From Siphonodentalium dalli (taxonomy: Eukaryota; Mollusca; Scaphopoda; Gadilida; Siphonodentaliidae), in contig CP136069.1 of assembly GCA_032622095.1 (NCBI GenBank), positions 68,779,319 through 68,843,318 on the forward strand: 64,000 nucleotides of DNA. Direction: 5' to 3'. The position numbers were made by a program, and so were the translations under genes. The notes beneath the pieces were generated by a model. The model did not search any database and was not told where the DNA came from. It saw only the letters and a program-made list of their open reading frames with translations. Below, in pieces: positions 46,554-57,254 of the stretch. Numbering within the stretch: position 1 is the stretch's first letter; every line of letters begins with the position of its first letter.

Positions 46554-47235
46554 TCGGATGAGCCCTAGAATGTAATTTTAATGATCTGATAACTAAAGAT
46601 GAAATAGCATCTTGCATCAAACATCTCAAACACAACAAAGCATCATCCGAAGATGGCATTATTAACGAGTACTGATTTGAAGGCTACGGTAGAAAAGTTT
46701 ATGCCACTTTATGTTGTCATATTCAATCTTATCTTTGACCAGGTTCTATTTCCAAACATTGGAGAGTAGGCTCAATTATCCCAATTTTCAAGAAGAAAGA
46801 ATCTCTTAGTGATCCGAATAATTACCGATGTATAACTATATTCAGCTGTCTGGGCAAACTATTCCAATTCCATCATAAACAAACGTTTAAATAATTTCTC
46901 TGACCAACACAACTGATCCATGATAACCAAAGTGGATTTCGAAAATTCCACTAATGACAAATACTTTGAATTGACAAAATTGAAAAGGAAAAAGTTGTAT
47001 TGCGCATTTATAGACTTTGAAAAAGCTTTTGATACCTTTTGTTCTGATGCTCTTTGTTAGAAATCGATATTGGTAAAGTGTATAATATCATCATCGACAT
47101 CTATAAGGACATAACATAAAGTGTTTCATAATGGCCAATCTTTCTACAGTTTTCCTTCATTCATTGGCTTAAAACAAGGGGACAATCTCTCACCTTTTTT
47201 ATTTTGCCTGCACATAAACGATTTGAAGCCACATA
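45920..47235 (+). pseudogene. Decayed LINE ORF2 (linker and reverse transcriptase)
   Basis: Fragments in several + frames follow the order of a LINE ORF2. There is a KPWFTNKYRELRKHFRKW pre-RT segment (about 46200-46255). Then come VGSIIPIFKKK (about 46768-46800), DPNNYR, SCLGKLF (about 46842-46865), NQSGFRK (about 46927-46945), FIDFEKAFDTF (about 47010-47040) and GLKQGDNLSPFLF with HINDL (about 47167-47225). Many stops and frameshifts show an old inactive copy. The catalytic YADD block and everything after it are missing. An (AC)n microsatellite of about 15 units has arisen at 46525-46554. Confidence 0.75.
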
Positions 47236-47389
47236 GCGGTTTGCGCTCAAAATAACCTAATAATAGTCACTTTTGACATTTTTCCGGTATCAAAATTGGT
47301 CGATACATACTTGAAGTAATTTTCTACGGGAATTATATGTCCCAGAAAGTCGCATTGAAGTCATAAACAATACAAATTTTAACACAATG

Positions 47390-47660
47390 TTTTGGTCCCA
47401 AACAAACAAAACCACGTGCATGGCATCGAACAGATAAGAGCGTTACGTGTTAGTCTATTCCAGATATGGTTGAAATAAAGAGCGTTTGTTACACTTCTGT
47501 GCGAATCATTGAAAACAGCTGGAAAATGTCTGTGACCATGGACAGAATTGTTCAGAACATGTCAATAGTTCATGATGGTATTTGTCAGCCTATCTTATAC
47601 CTTCTTCAAAATTACGTGCACATAATTTGGAGTCTGGAATGAGCCATGTCCGTTTAACGG
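47390..47660 (+). repeat. Dispersed repeat A, copy 2
   Basis: Aligns by eye with 42470-42740 from CCCAAACAAACAAAA to GAATGAGCCATGTCCGTTTA. It starts about 150 bp after the LINE remnant ends. Confidence 0.6.
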
Positions 47661-49245
47661 TCTACTTAGTGTCGACTAATATCAGAGGTATATGCAGACG
47701 AGAAGTTGTTTCATCAATCGCTACCAGAGCGCACCAGTCATACTTCCTTTCTAACTCTGTCATCGGCTGGGTACTGGTCTTTTGTTTCTATATTTAGCCC
47801 GGGATTTTCCAGTAAAAATATTGATCGCCCGAAAGTCAAATTTCTTATGTTCTTTGAGAACAATTCCCGCACTAAAAACTTAACGGCAGAATGGAGGATT
47901 AGAGCGATAGTTTCGCAAGCTACTCGTCAAATTTGCAGCAAATAAGAACTGTTGTGTTTGACTTGCCACGCGTGTTGTCGTGACATTGTCGTTCATGTCG
48001 GTTTATACTTTTGTGTTGATAAAATAATCGGAGAACCAAATCACACCGTTTCGCAATATAGTTCTTTGCTTCTAGTGGGACTTTCCAAACTTAAGGTACG
48101 AAATTACACAAATTTTAATCAATATTTGGTGAGTTTAACAGGGGCAGCATGTTGCTCTACTCGCTCAGTATATATCTTAATATCGCGGAGGTCCACCAAA
48201 TGTGGGTAAAATGTCGCCGAGTCATCAAGGGATGTAAACCCTCCATGGAGTTTGGTGTTTCATACGACCAAGATGACATACAGCTACAATTTGACTATTG
48301 AAGACTGTTGTACCACCTGGATGTTAAAAGTCAATGTCGCCATGTCTAAGATGGTCTGTTTCTTTTGAAGTAAACCAACTCCACGTGTCATTTAGATACA
48401 ATAATATAATTCGTTGTTAACTCATTTTCTTATTTAGGAATAATTTTCAGTAAGATCGAGTGGATCTTTCCTTGAAATGAAGTGATATGCTACAAACAAA
48501 CACTTAAGGCGATGTATGAAGTACTGAAAATCCGTCGTAAAAACAAGCTTTCTATAGAAGCTCATTTACAACTACATGGTACCATTGTCACCCGTCCTTC
48601 TATACGACTGCGAGACTTGTGATACGGGTTCACCTCAAATTTTGTAAGATGCTATTGGGTTTGAAATCATCAACACCAAGTTATATGGAGAACTAGGTAG
48701 ATTTCCACCTCAACATTATGAAATTGAACTTGTGGACCCAAACAAATAATTGCTTCTGGAAATATACTAACCTCTCAAATTTATAAACTGTGTTATCAGC
48801 TTTCATAGGACGAAACTTACAAACTGCCATGGATAAGGTCTATTCAAAACATGCTTGTCAAATGTGGAATGCCACATGTATGGTTATGCCAACACCACAT
48901 GTAAGTCGATATAATCATTAAGGCAGTAAAATTCTTTACAGTTTTACAGGAAAATTGGTGAATTTTGTAAATTTGCTTAAATAACCAATTTATGGATTTT
49001 TCGGGGATATTCTTACAAAAATTCAATTTCACAAGTCTTTCCGTTTTATACCCATTGTAATTAGATTTTACCATCCATGGAAGTTTCCGTACAAATTCGT
49101 TGATATAGCGCTGAAGATGTACGTTGTTTTTTCTTATGTGTTTCTATAAATTTGAAATCGTTTCGTTTGTGTGCGTTTTTAGTCAGTGGCCATGTAAAAA
49201 ATGCCAGTGCAACCGTAGGAAGAAACTGTAGAGCTGTCGTCGCTC
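47661..49245. other. No supported feature
   Basis: Frames of 79 and 85 codons (47706-47945 and 47952-48209) carry no recognised domain. A TTGCTGC-containing stretch near 48145 and AT-rich DNA fill the rest. Confidence 0.35.
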
Positions 49246-49249
49246 CGAA

Positions 49250-51475
49250 ACGTTTGTGGTATATACTACATACTTTAAGAAAACATGGGAAATACTTAAG
49301 GGTGCATTGAAGATAAATGGAAACACAAATAATAGCCCAAAGACCTTTACTGAAAACGGAATAGAACTTGAAAATTCCAAACTCATATCGGAAAAGTTCA
49401 ATGACTTTTTTTCAAACATTGGGCGGGAAACTAGCCAACTCAATGAAAATGAAAATGACTCTCATTTTACAGATTTTCTTCATAACCGCAAACCAGACGA
49501 CATCAATTTCAAAATAATTCCAACCTCTATACAGGAGATCATCCTCACATGTTTCTCTATGACTGGGATTTCAATGGTCTATCAACTAAACTTATCAAGG
49601 AAACAATTGAGGTGATAGCCCCAGCATTATTGCATATTTTCAACTTGTCCTTGGAGCATGGAATAGTCCCTAACAAAATGAAAATTTCTAAAGTAGTCCC
49701 GATCCCAAAAAATAATATCACTCATGAAATTTCCAACTACAGACCTATCAGCATTCTTCCAGCTATCTCTAAACTTCTCGAAAAAATAATGCATAAACGA
49801 TTATTAGACTTCTTAAATGAACACAACATACCCTATAAACACCAATACGGCTTCCGTCCTAATCATTCAACCTTCCATCCTGTATTACACCTCCTCGATC
49901 AAGTTGTCTCAAATAATGACAAAATGACAAGAGATTCCACTTTAGCTCTATTTCTCGACCTCTCAAAAGCATTTGACACGATAAATCACGATATTTTACT
50001 CCATAAACTAGACCACTATGGTATACGAGGCACAGCATTCTCATGGTTTCAGAGCTATCTGCAAAATAGAAGGCAATATGTTTAACTCAATGGTATTAAA
50101 TCTAAATTAACGGAAGTGACGTGTGGAGTGCCCCAGGGATATATTCTGGGACCGATAATTTTCTTAATATACGTTAACGATATGTCAAATTCGACAACCA
50201 TGGATATCTTATCATACGCGGACGATACGACTCTAGTAACTGGTGGAAAAGATGGCATCCTTGTAGAAAGTTATGTGAATAATGAGTTACGCAACATATT
50301 TGCTTGGTGCTGTAGCAATAAGTTAGTGATCAATACTAAAAAAAGCAACTATATGCTAATACACCCAGAGAACAATGATGGCAAATGGAACTTTATAAAG
50401 GTTTACATAAATAATACAGAACTAAACAAGGTAGGAAATCTTGAGCACGAATCCTCCACAAAATTCTTAGGAATCCATATAGATGAAAACCTGACTTTCA
50501 AAAAACATGTGTCCTCTGTTTGTTCTAAAATGGTGAATGCCATATACCACATCAATAAAGTTAAACACTTCTTTCCTGGTAGCGCACTTAAAACATTATA
50601 TTATGCTCTAATACAAAGCCATCTCGTTTACGGTATTCAAATATGGGGACACGTCCCTGCGGTCAAAAAAAATTTCATGCTTCAAAAACGCGCGATGCGA
50701 GTTTTATGTAATAAGAAATATAGAAGCCACACAGAACCTCTCTTTAAAAAAGAAAATATACTCAATATCTACGACATCCACAAAGTACAAGCGGCTGTTT
50801 TCATGCATGATTGGTATCATATGCGCTTAATAGAATCATTCACCGACATGTTTACCAAACGCAAAACCGGACCAGAAACCCGGCAAAAGCACCCACTATT
50901 TAAAAAAAAACAAGAACATCTTGGTCCCAACAACTACCATTCCATTCTTTTCCAACTATATGGAACAATTTAGATAACGAATTTACATCATACCAATCCA
51001 GGCACACATTCAAACGGCGTTTACATGCCGATGGCATTAAAAATATGCTGCAACAATTAAATGCAACAATCAAAGATGTCCCGACTGTGTGGTAGCTCGT
51101 CAATAAGTGACTTCCCCAATATCGCAATCATCAACCTCACTCAGCATATTCCTACTCGACTTTCAAGGAACATCCCACTGACAAGAAAGAGACAAACCAT
51201 CGAGTAACCAATAAGCGATTTATCTAGACGTATACCCTCCATGTATATAATCCAGTTAAATGCAACCATTGTGTGATACATAATTATATAGCCGTGCATT
51301 GTACAAGAAATCTTGACCGCCTATCGTAACATCTTTTCTTCTTTAAGGGGATGACAGTAAGACAGTCTAGTCTGACTATGCCACCCCCTCGAATATACAA
51401 TATAATATTTGTCAAATGTATTATTCATTAATATGTGTATATTGAAATAAAATATCCTATCCTATCCTACATACT
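49250..51475 (+). mobile_element. 5'-truncated LINE copy with ATCCT-repeat tail
   Basis: The element starts abruptly near 49250 in the region before the RT domain and ends with AATAAAATATCC then TATCCTATCCTA. The 3' UTR is about 380 bp. A short tandem tail and 5' truncation are typical of target-primed LINE insertion. No target-site duplication was confirmed by eye. Confidence 0.8.
49256..51095 (+). pseudogene. LINE reverse transcriptase, nearly complete but broken
   Basis: The frame begins in the TWEILKGALKINGNT linker. It continues through KVVPIPK, NYRPISIL (about 49738-49761), QYGFRP, FLDLSKAFDTINHD (about 49950-49990), CGVPQG (about 50121-50138) and the catalytic YADD (50215-50226), then KFLGIHID and HLVYGIQIWG. 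It ends with FPTIWNNLD and FKRRLHADG, stopping at TAG 51093-51095. Three lesions disable it: a frameshift near 49545-49560, an in-frame TAA at 50083-50085, and a frameshift near 50910-50940 close to an A run. Motif wording fits the Jockey/CR1 group. It is the youngest LINE in the window, since the other copies are far more degraded. The N-terminal endonuclease is missing. Confidence 0.9.
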
Positions 51476-51670
51476 TTTGATGACCAAAAGTCATTTTTGA
51501 ATACATGCATTAGTTACATCTTAAGATGTTTAAAAGTGTGTGGCTTTAGGCCATTTTTAATCGATTATGTCGATGTCAACCTTAAGGATTCAAAATATTT
51601 ACCCAAATGTTAATCGTAAACAATTAGAAGAAACTATTCAAACCTATGATATAGCATGCGGGAAATATAA

Positions 51671-52081
51671 ATGACAATGTATACGGTTGATATTTTAACT
51701 AATAATTTAGTTTATCGGTGTCGAAAACTGTTATTAGTAACACAAGAGCAATCTGTTGGCCGGATTAAGATGCAACATGGTGCTTTGGTTCGGAATCTAC
51801 AGGTGCTTGCAGCGATAGTTTGTACAAGAAATCGATGGGTCCAATGTCGAGCGTGGCTTAAATACATTTGCAAGTGGCACTTTCGCAAACCTAGATGTCA
51901 GTGCAAGAAAGAAAATTGGTCTTCGAATTTTAACATCGGATCACTTTGTTCAGACTTTGTTCAGATAGTTGTTATATCTCTGGTGTCAGTTGCTAACACC
52001 CTCATCTGTCTGTACTTGAACATAATTATGGAAAGTTCAATTATTTATATGTTGTTACACCTACTGCATGGATGTAGGTAG
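51671..52081 (+). CDS. Unrecognised 136-codon open frame
   Basis: An ATG-initiated frame starting 200 bp after the LINE tail. Residues 65-85 are basic and Cys/Trp-rich (near KYICKWHFRKPRCQC), and the C-terminal third is hydrophobic enough for a membrane segment. I recognise no family and see no splice context. It may be chance. Confidence 0.15.
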   Translation: MTMYTVDILTNNLVYRCRKLLLVTQEQSVGRIKMQHGALVRNLQVLAAIVCTRNRWVQCRAWLKYICKWHFRKPRCQCKKENWSSNFNIGSLCSDFVQIVVISLVSVANTLICLYLNIIMESSIIYMLLHLLHGCR

Positions 52082-52529
52082 AGACTGCTTGAGTGGTGAT
52101 AAATTAATTGTGTGCACTGATTCAGTCTGTATTTAAACTGTCCTTGATAACTAGGCTGATATGTTGTCTTTGTTATAGGGTTGGTGTAGTTTATACACAA
52201 AATATATGCTGCTGAAACTGTGGCGATCGATGGTGTTGGCTTCTTTCAAATGTGTGTTGCTATGCATCGCTAAGTTAATCCACACTCTATTTGAAGAGAG
52301 AACTAGTTTATGTGTCAATATTACTTTATGGGCTCCCCAGTCGCATTCGATCGATGGGAGGAAGACATTCGGCGAGACATGGACGCCACTTCACTTTCCT
52401 CAGAGGAAATATATGTCAGTATCTCTTTTACTTTGATAAATATGGGGGCCTATACGTTCACTGAATGCACATGCTATCGAATTGTGAAATACTAACACTT
52501 GAGCTCCATCATTGCAATTTAGTTTTGCA

Positions 52530-52800
52530 TATACATCCACATTCGATCAATTCAATTCAGTTGATTGGGTTTCCCCGTGTGGGTCCAGGATAGAATAGGC
52601 CGACCGCCCCACTGCGATGGGTACACATCCCCAAATGTGGCACCCTGTTTGCCGCGGGGTGCATCCCGTGAGTGGTGTAGGTGCCGCGGAGGTACGGCGG
52701 CGGCGGCCGTATCACACGAGGCATCGACCTGCGGATACGACATAGCTCATGGTCCTCTTTGGTTCTACATCTCTTCAAGACGGGTGGTTTGAGTTGACTC
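52530..52800 (+). mobile_element. GC-rich 5' region of a LINE
   Basis: A sharply GC-rich block (GGTGCATCCCGTGAGTGGTG, GGTACGGCGGCGGCGGCCG) sits in AT-rich DNA about 370 bp upstream of gag-like coding remains. This resembles the internal-promoter 5' UTR of Jockey-like LINEs. Open frames on both strands here reflect composition. Assignment rests mainly on position and composition. Confidence 0.5.
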
Positions 52801-53169
52801 GTCTCAATCGATCGGCTTGTCACATATTTCAGATTCAATTTTTGTTACATGTTGTATTGCTCGTCTGATGTTTGGAGTACTGTTTTCTTTTTTTCTTGTA
52901 TGGTGTTTCTATTCTCTCCTGTCTTGTGCGTTCGTCCTGATGATTGATGAGTGTTGAATCCTGTATTGTTCACACCTGTCTCACTGTGGAGAGGTACCGG
53001 GAGGCTGCTATATGCATTGGCTAAACCGGTCACGGCTTCAGTTATATACCAGTCTTTGGTCCTACCATAATTCGAAGGGTAGTCCACGGCGGCTACTTGG
53101 CTAGTTGTCGATTTTTTGCTTTTCGTATGGCAACTCAGATAAAAAAAACACTGTACTGTTCGTAAGAAT

Positions 53170-53990
53170 GAATACTCACCAAGTTCCAATGATGCTGTGG
53201 TATTCACTCAGTACTTGGCTTTGACCCAAATTGGAAAAGACCTTCTATCTTTGTCATTGAAGAAAACGCTACAAAAAATTGCTGGATAATTGAATCTGTT
53301 AAACCAATCAGGACGGGGCCAATCAGTGGCTCTGTCTTGATTGCATGTTCAAAGAAAGTTCAATCTGATGCTCTGCAGCAGTTAAAAACTATTGCACAGA
53401 CACCAATGTTGGTTACTCCTCACAAGACATTAAATAGTAGCAGACCTGTGTTGCGAACCAGCGATATAGTTGATTCTTCGGAATCAGAAATATTGGAGGA
53501 GTTGGCATCCGTAAATTTACATGACTGTTGATAGACTAAAAGTTCCTCTGAATATTTATCTTCTGACCCTCAACCGGTGCGAACATCCACCGACATTGAT
53601 GGTCGTGTATATGAAGATGGATTTAAGCACATTTGTTCCAAATCCATTGCGATGTTTTAAATGTCAGGGGTATGGCCACGGTCATGATCATAAGGATTGT
53701 ACGAATCTTAAAATTTATTTAAACTGTCAAGCATCACATGCTGCAATGGATTGCTCATGGCCCATTTGGGACTATGAATACAAGATGCAACGATGTAAAG
53801 CTGAGAAGCATATGTCATTTATAGATTCTAAGAAAATAGTTGGTCCTTAGCCATTCAATTCCATATGTCACATACTCAGCAATAGTGTCTACAAAAGGTG
53901 TGTTGATGCCAGCTCTCAGACAGAGTCAAACCACTCGTTAGTATATCACCAGCAGCACGTGTTGAGGCGACTGATAGCATTCATGTTTTA
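53170..53990 (+). pseudogene. Decayed LINE ORF1 (gag-like, zinc-knuckle)
   Basis: The order matches Jockey-type ORF1 proteins. It runs from an N-terminal segment around KPIRTGxISGSVLIACSKK (about 53308-53360) through TPHKTLNSSRPVLR (about 53419-53460), a VDSSESEILEEL helix (about 53470-53505), FVPNPLRCFKCQGYGHG (about 53629-53685) and the HAAMDC knuckle (about 53737-53755) to a YSAIVST-like C-terminal piece (about 53870). The first CCHC knuckle is spoiled by two extra residues between His and the last Cys. The frame is broken at about 53290, 53520-53560 and after 53850. The ORF1 probe region upstream and ORF2 downstream are absent. Confidence 0.75.
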
Positions 53991-54229
53991 GAACCTGAAG
54001 CACAGCATCTGCCGTTGAGACATTTCCTCCGAAATATTCTATGCAATTGATCCTCTTGTTCAAAAGAATAATCGCCCGTTGCTTCGAAACAAAGATCGCC
54101 AAAGTCACTCAAACGTTTCGACTCAGAAAGAGAGGTACATCGTTGAGCTTTCAAAATTTTACCACATGCCTGATGAGAAACGGTTAACTCTCAAAGACAA
54201 ACAGTATTCGTGGATCGCGGCTGTCGGTT

Positions 54230-54810
54230 GGTGAAGGATGCCATGTTGTCTCACCCACCCGACCATCAGCCGGCAGCCATTTTGAATTTCAAATTTGAAT
54301 CCATTGGCACACCCTGCAGTCTGCATTTATTGGAGAAATGTCTTTAAATTTTACAGGCATGTTTAGGATCACCTCTAGATGGGAGCTATCAATTTTTTTT
54401 AGCGATTTTCGATGAAAAACATGGCTGTCGGCAGCCATCTAGGATTTTACTCTTTGCATGACTAAATCCTTTGGCACACTCTACATAGCACATCCTTCGT
54501 CCGATTATCACCAAACTTTATATGGATTTTCATGGTGACTTCTGGATGGGAGCCATCGATTTGTTTTTTCGAAATTCGTAGAAAAACATGACTGCCAGCG
54601 GCCATTTTGGATTTTACTCTTTGCGTGATTAAACCATACAAGACACCTCCCTCACTCAGTCGTCACCAAACTTCATGTGGATCTTCGGTGTGTCCTCTAG
54701 ATTGGAGCCTTTCCAAAATCCGTTATAATACAGCAGCCATCTTTGATTTAAAATTTGAATCCATTGGCACACCCTGCAGCCCACATTTATTGGTGAAATG
54801 TTTCTAATGA
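54230..54810 (+). repeat. Tandem repeat, ~180-230 bp unit, three copies
   Basis: Units share GCCATTTTGGATTTTACTCT, TTTGCGTGA.TAAA.C, TCACCAAACTT.ATGTGGAT, CTAGATGGGAGCC and GAAAAACATG. The outer two also share AAATTTGAATCCATTGGCAC and CCCTGCAG (54293 and 54748 onward). Confidence 0.75.
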
Positions 54811-55127
54811 AGATATTTTCATCTACACAATACCCTTACTGTAACTGTTTGGCTGCTTGGCTTTCCTTCTTTATCATTTTATTCATTGCCCAGCAAAAAA
54901 AAAATAAACTGCTTCCCCAGTTGAGCTACCGTGTCATTGACTCTTTCATTATACGACAGTTTTGTGTCTGTTATGCCATTGTTATCATTGAAGTGTTTAC
55001 AGATTAAACAATTTCTGATTATTTTATTTGCGAAATCTGTTGTTTATTTTTTAACCAAAAGTCAAATAGATTCCTACTTTCGGTCAAATTTTGGACTGAA
55101 ATGCTTGGTGTGCCAGACTGTAAATTA

Positions 55128-55290
55128 GTGTGGTCGTTGTAGAGTTGAACCCGGAATAAATTGGATACAAGCTGATTGTTGTGTTATTCGACGCGGGAAA
55201 ACACCAGAAACAACATATCCAAAATCCGCAAACTTCCGCTCATGGGAAAATTCAGGATCTAAGATGGCGTCCATAATGTCTTTGGTTATC
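55128..55290 (+). repeat. Inverted repeat, left arm (~165 bp)
   Basis: GTGTGGTCGTTG, GGAATAAATTGGATACAAGC, ATTCGACGCGG, ACAACATATCCAAAATCCGC and AAGATGGCGTCCA occur here and as the complement at about 57077-57251. The two arms enclose copy 2 of the duplicated segment. Confidence 0.8.
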
Positions 55291-55750
55291 GCAAAATACT
55301 GAATTTCTGCGGTAGGTGCTCCAATTAATGCCAAATTCGTAATAAATTGAAATATATACAAACAATGCTTTGTCGTAAGCCATATCTGTAGAATGTATTT
55401 CCCAAAATGGCCGCCAAAATGGACAAAATCGAATGAAATTTACATGTTGTGCAAAATTGAAAAGCTAGTCCTATACGAGTGAACAAACTCTCGAATTATG
55501 CGAGGAAGAATGATTGCAGAGTATAAGAGAAACTTTTTGTTAGAGATGTACGAATTATCTCTGATGTATCTCACGAGAGAGCAAGCGAAACCAGGGTCTT
55601 ATGAAACGGTTAAATCTTGACGTTTGTACGCCCAGAAACGGAAACATAACGCAGTTTTTTCTGTACTGGTTATCTTGAATCGTGTGATATATGTGTAATT
55701 AAACAGCTAAATGGGATTTAGTAGAGATGTACTGACTATGAGACCTTTTT

Positions 55751-57040
55751 CTAGAAGCAGAAAAAATGTGTACTACGAGCAGTCTCACGAATGTGACCGA
55801 TCATCATTTATTTTGATATGTACAGCATGACACCTTTAAAAATTAACTGATATAAAACGGTATGAAAGATATTCATATAGTACTGGGTAAAATGCGTATA
55901 TTCTATTGTCCGTGTCTCAAAATAGTAGTCATAGTTGCCTCAGATAAAGTGATAAAACACGAATATTTCGCTTTTATCACAAGAATGCATGGTGGTATAC
56001 CATGAACTAAATTTATTAAAACACGAAGGAGTACCATAGACTATCGTCAATAAATTCTAAACTTGACCAAAATTGCCTACATACTCTGTGACAAAGACTG
56101 TGTTTATACCTGGAAATTATATTTGGTTGAATTCACCAAGGCCACATCTACGCGAAACTTACTACGTTTTCTTTAACCGCATCACCACGTTTACGCATTC
56201 TCTCTAATGTTACACATATCTGCTACACACAGAACCACAATTAATACTATTGCGTGGATGTTCAACGTTGAAATAACATCTTAAACGGTGATCACTCGAT
56301 ATTTAGCATGATTATGTGGATGGTAATGGTAAGATAATTTCAAACAAAACTATACTGAAAACTAACAGTGTGCATTGCGTAGCTGTATATTCCAGTTGTA
56401 AAGTTGTGATTGAAGTAATTTGAACAAAATTGTCTACTAAGAACACGGTTTGTTAGCAGCATGAACATTAGTCTTACATACAATGAGTGTTGTACCGTCT
56501 CTTTGATCTGGTGAGACGCGGTGCTAATCTATTGAGATATGAGTGTTTCTTTACAGTATAATAAGCATTGCAACAAATATGTATTGTTTAATATCACCGG
56601 GAGTGTTGGCAATTCTGGAAATATAACTAACATTTAGACCGCTAGAGTGTGCACTTGAATTGCGGCGTTACATTCAATAATTAATCATCATGCCGAATGA
56701 AACTACCATGAACTGCGAGGCGAAACATTAGTTCGTGTGTTGCATGTCCGATATTATTATTTTTGGCCCGACAATTGGATGATGGATAAGCAGAACACCC
56801 AAACTTTAAAGACGCAAATCATTGGGGTTTGACTTGTATATTATCAATACATATTTTCACTCCTATGTGGTTATCCAATATGTTGCTTTCTTTGTTGTAT
56901 TGCTTGCAGTTGTGGCCATTTTGACAGCCATTTCATGGCCACGATTGTATGATTTTCTGTACGTGTCACTCTATACGCTCCCGTACTATAATTTAACACA
57001 AACTGGTATAACTGCTTAATTCCGAAGCCACAATATATTG
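55751..57040 (+). repeat. Duplicated segment, copy 2
   Basis: Paralogue of 35180-38042, lacking both insertions found there. It carries about 300 bp (55975-56285) that copy 1 does not have. The 65-codon frame at 56822-57019 corresponds to part of a frame in copy 1 (36479-36570), but neither encodes a recognised protein. Confidence 0.8.
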
Positions 57041-57076
57041 TATAATGACTTATTTCGAGAACTGATGTAGTATAGA

Positions 57077-57251
57077 CAACCATGTTGGACGCCATCTTGG
57101 ATAACAAAGTTTCCCCACAGCGGATTTTTGCGGATTTTGGATATGTTGTTCCTGAGGCTTTTCCGCGTCGAATGACACCAAAATCAGCTTGTATCCAATT
57201 TATTCCGGATTGATCCACAAATTCTGCTTCAACGACCACACTAAATATCCA
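57077..57251 (-). repeat. Inverted repeat, right arm (~170 bp)
   Basis: Complement of 55128-55290 with scattered substitutions and small indels. The overlapping minus-strand frame (56871-57275) crosses the boundary and has no recognised domain. Confidence 0.8.
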
Positions 57252-57254
57252 ACA

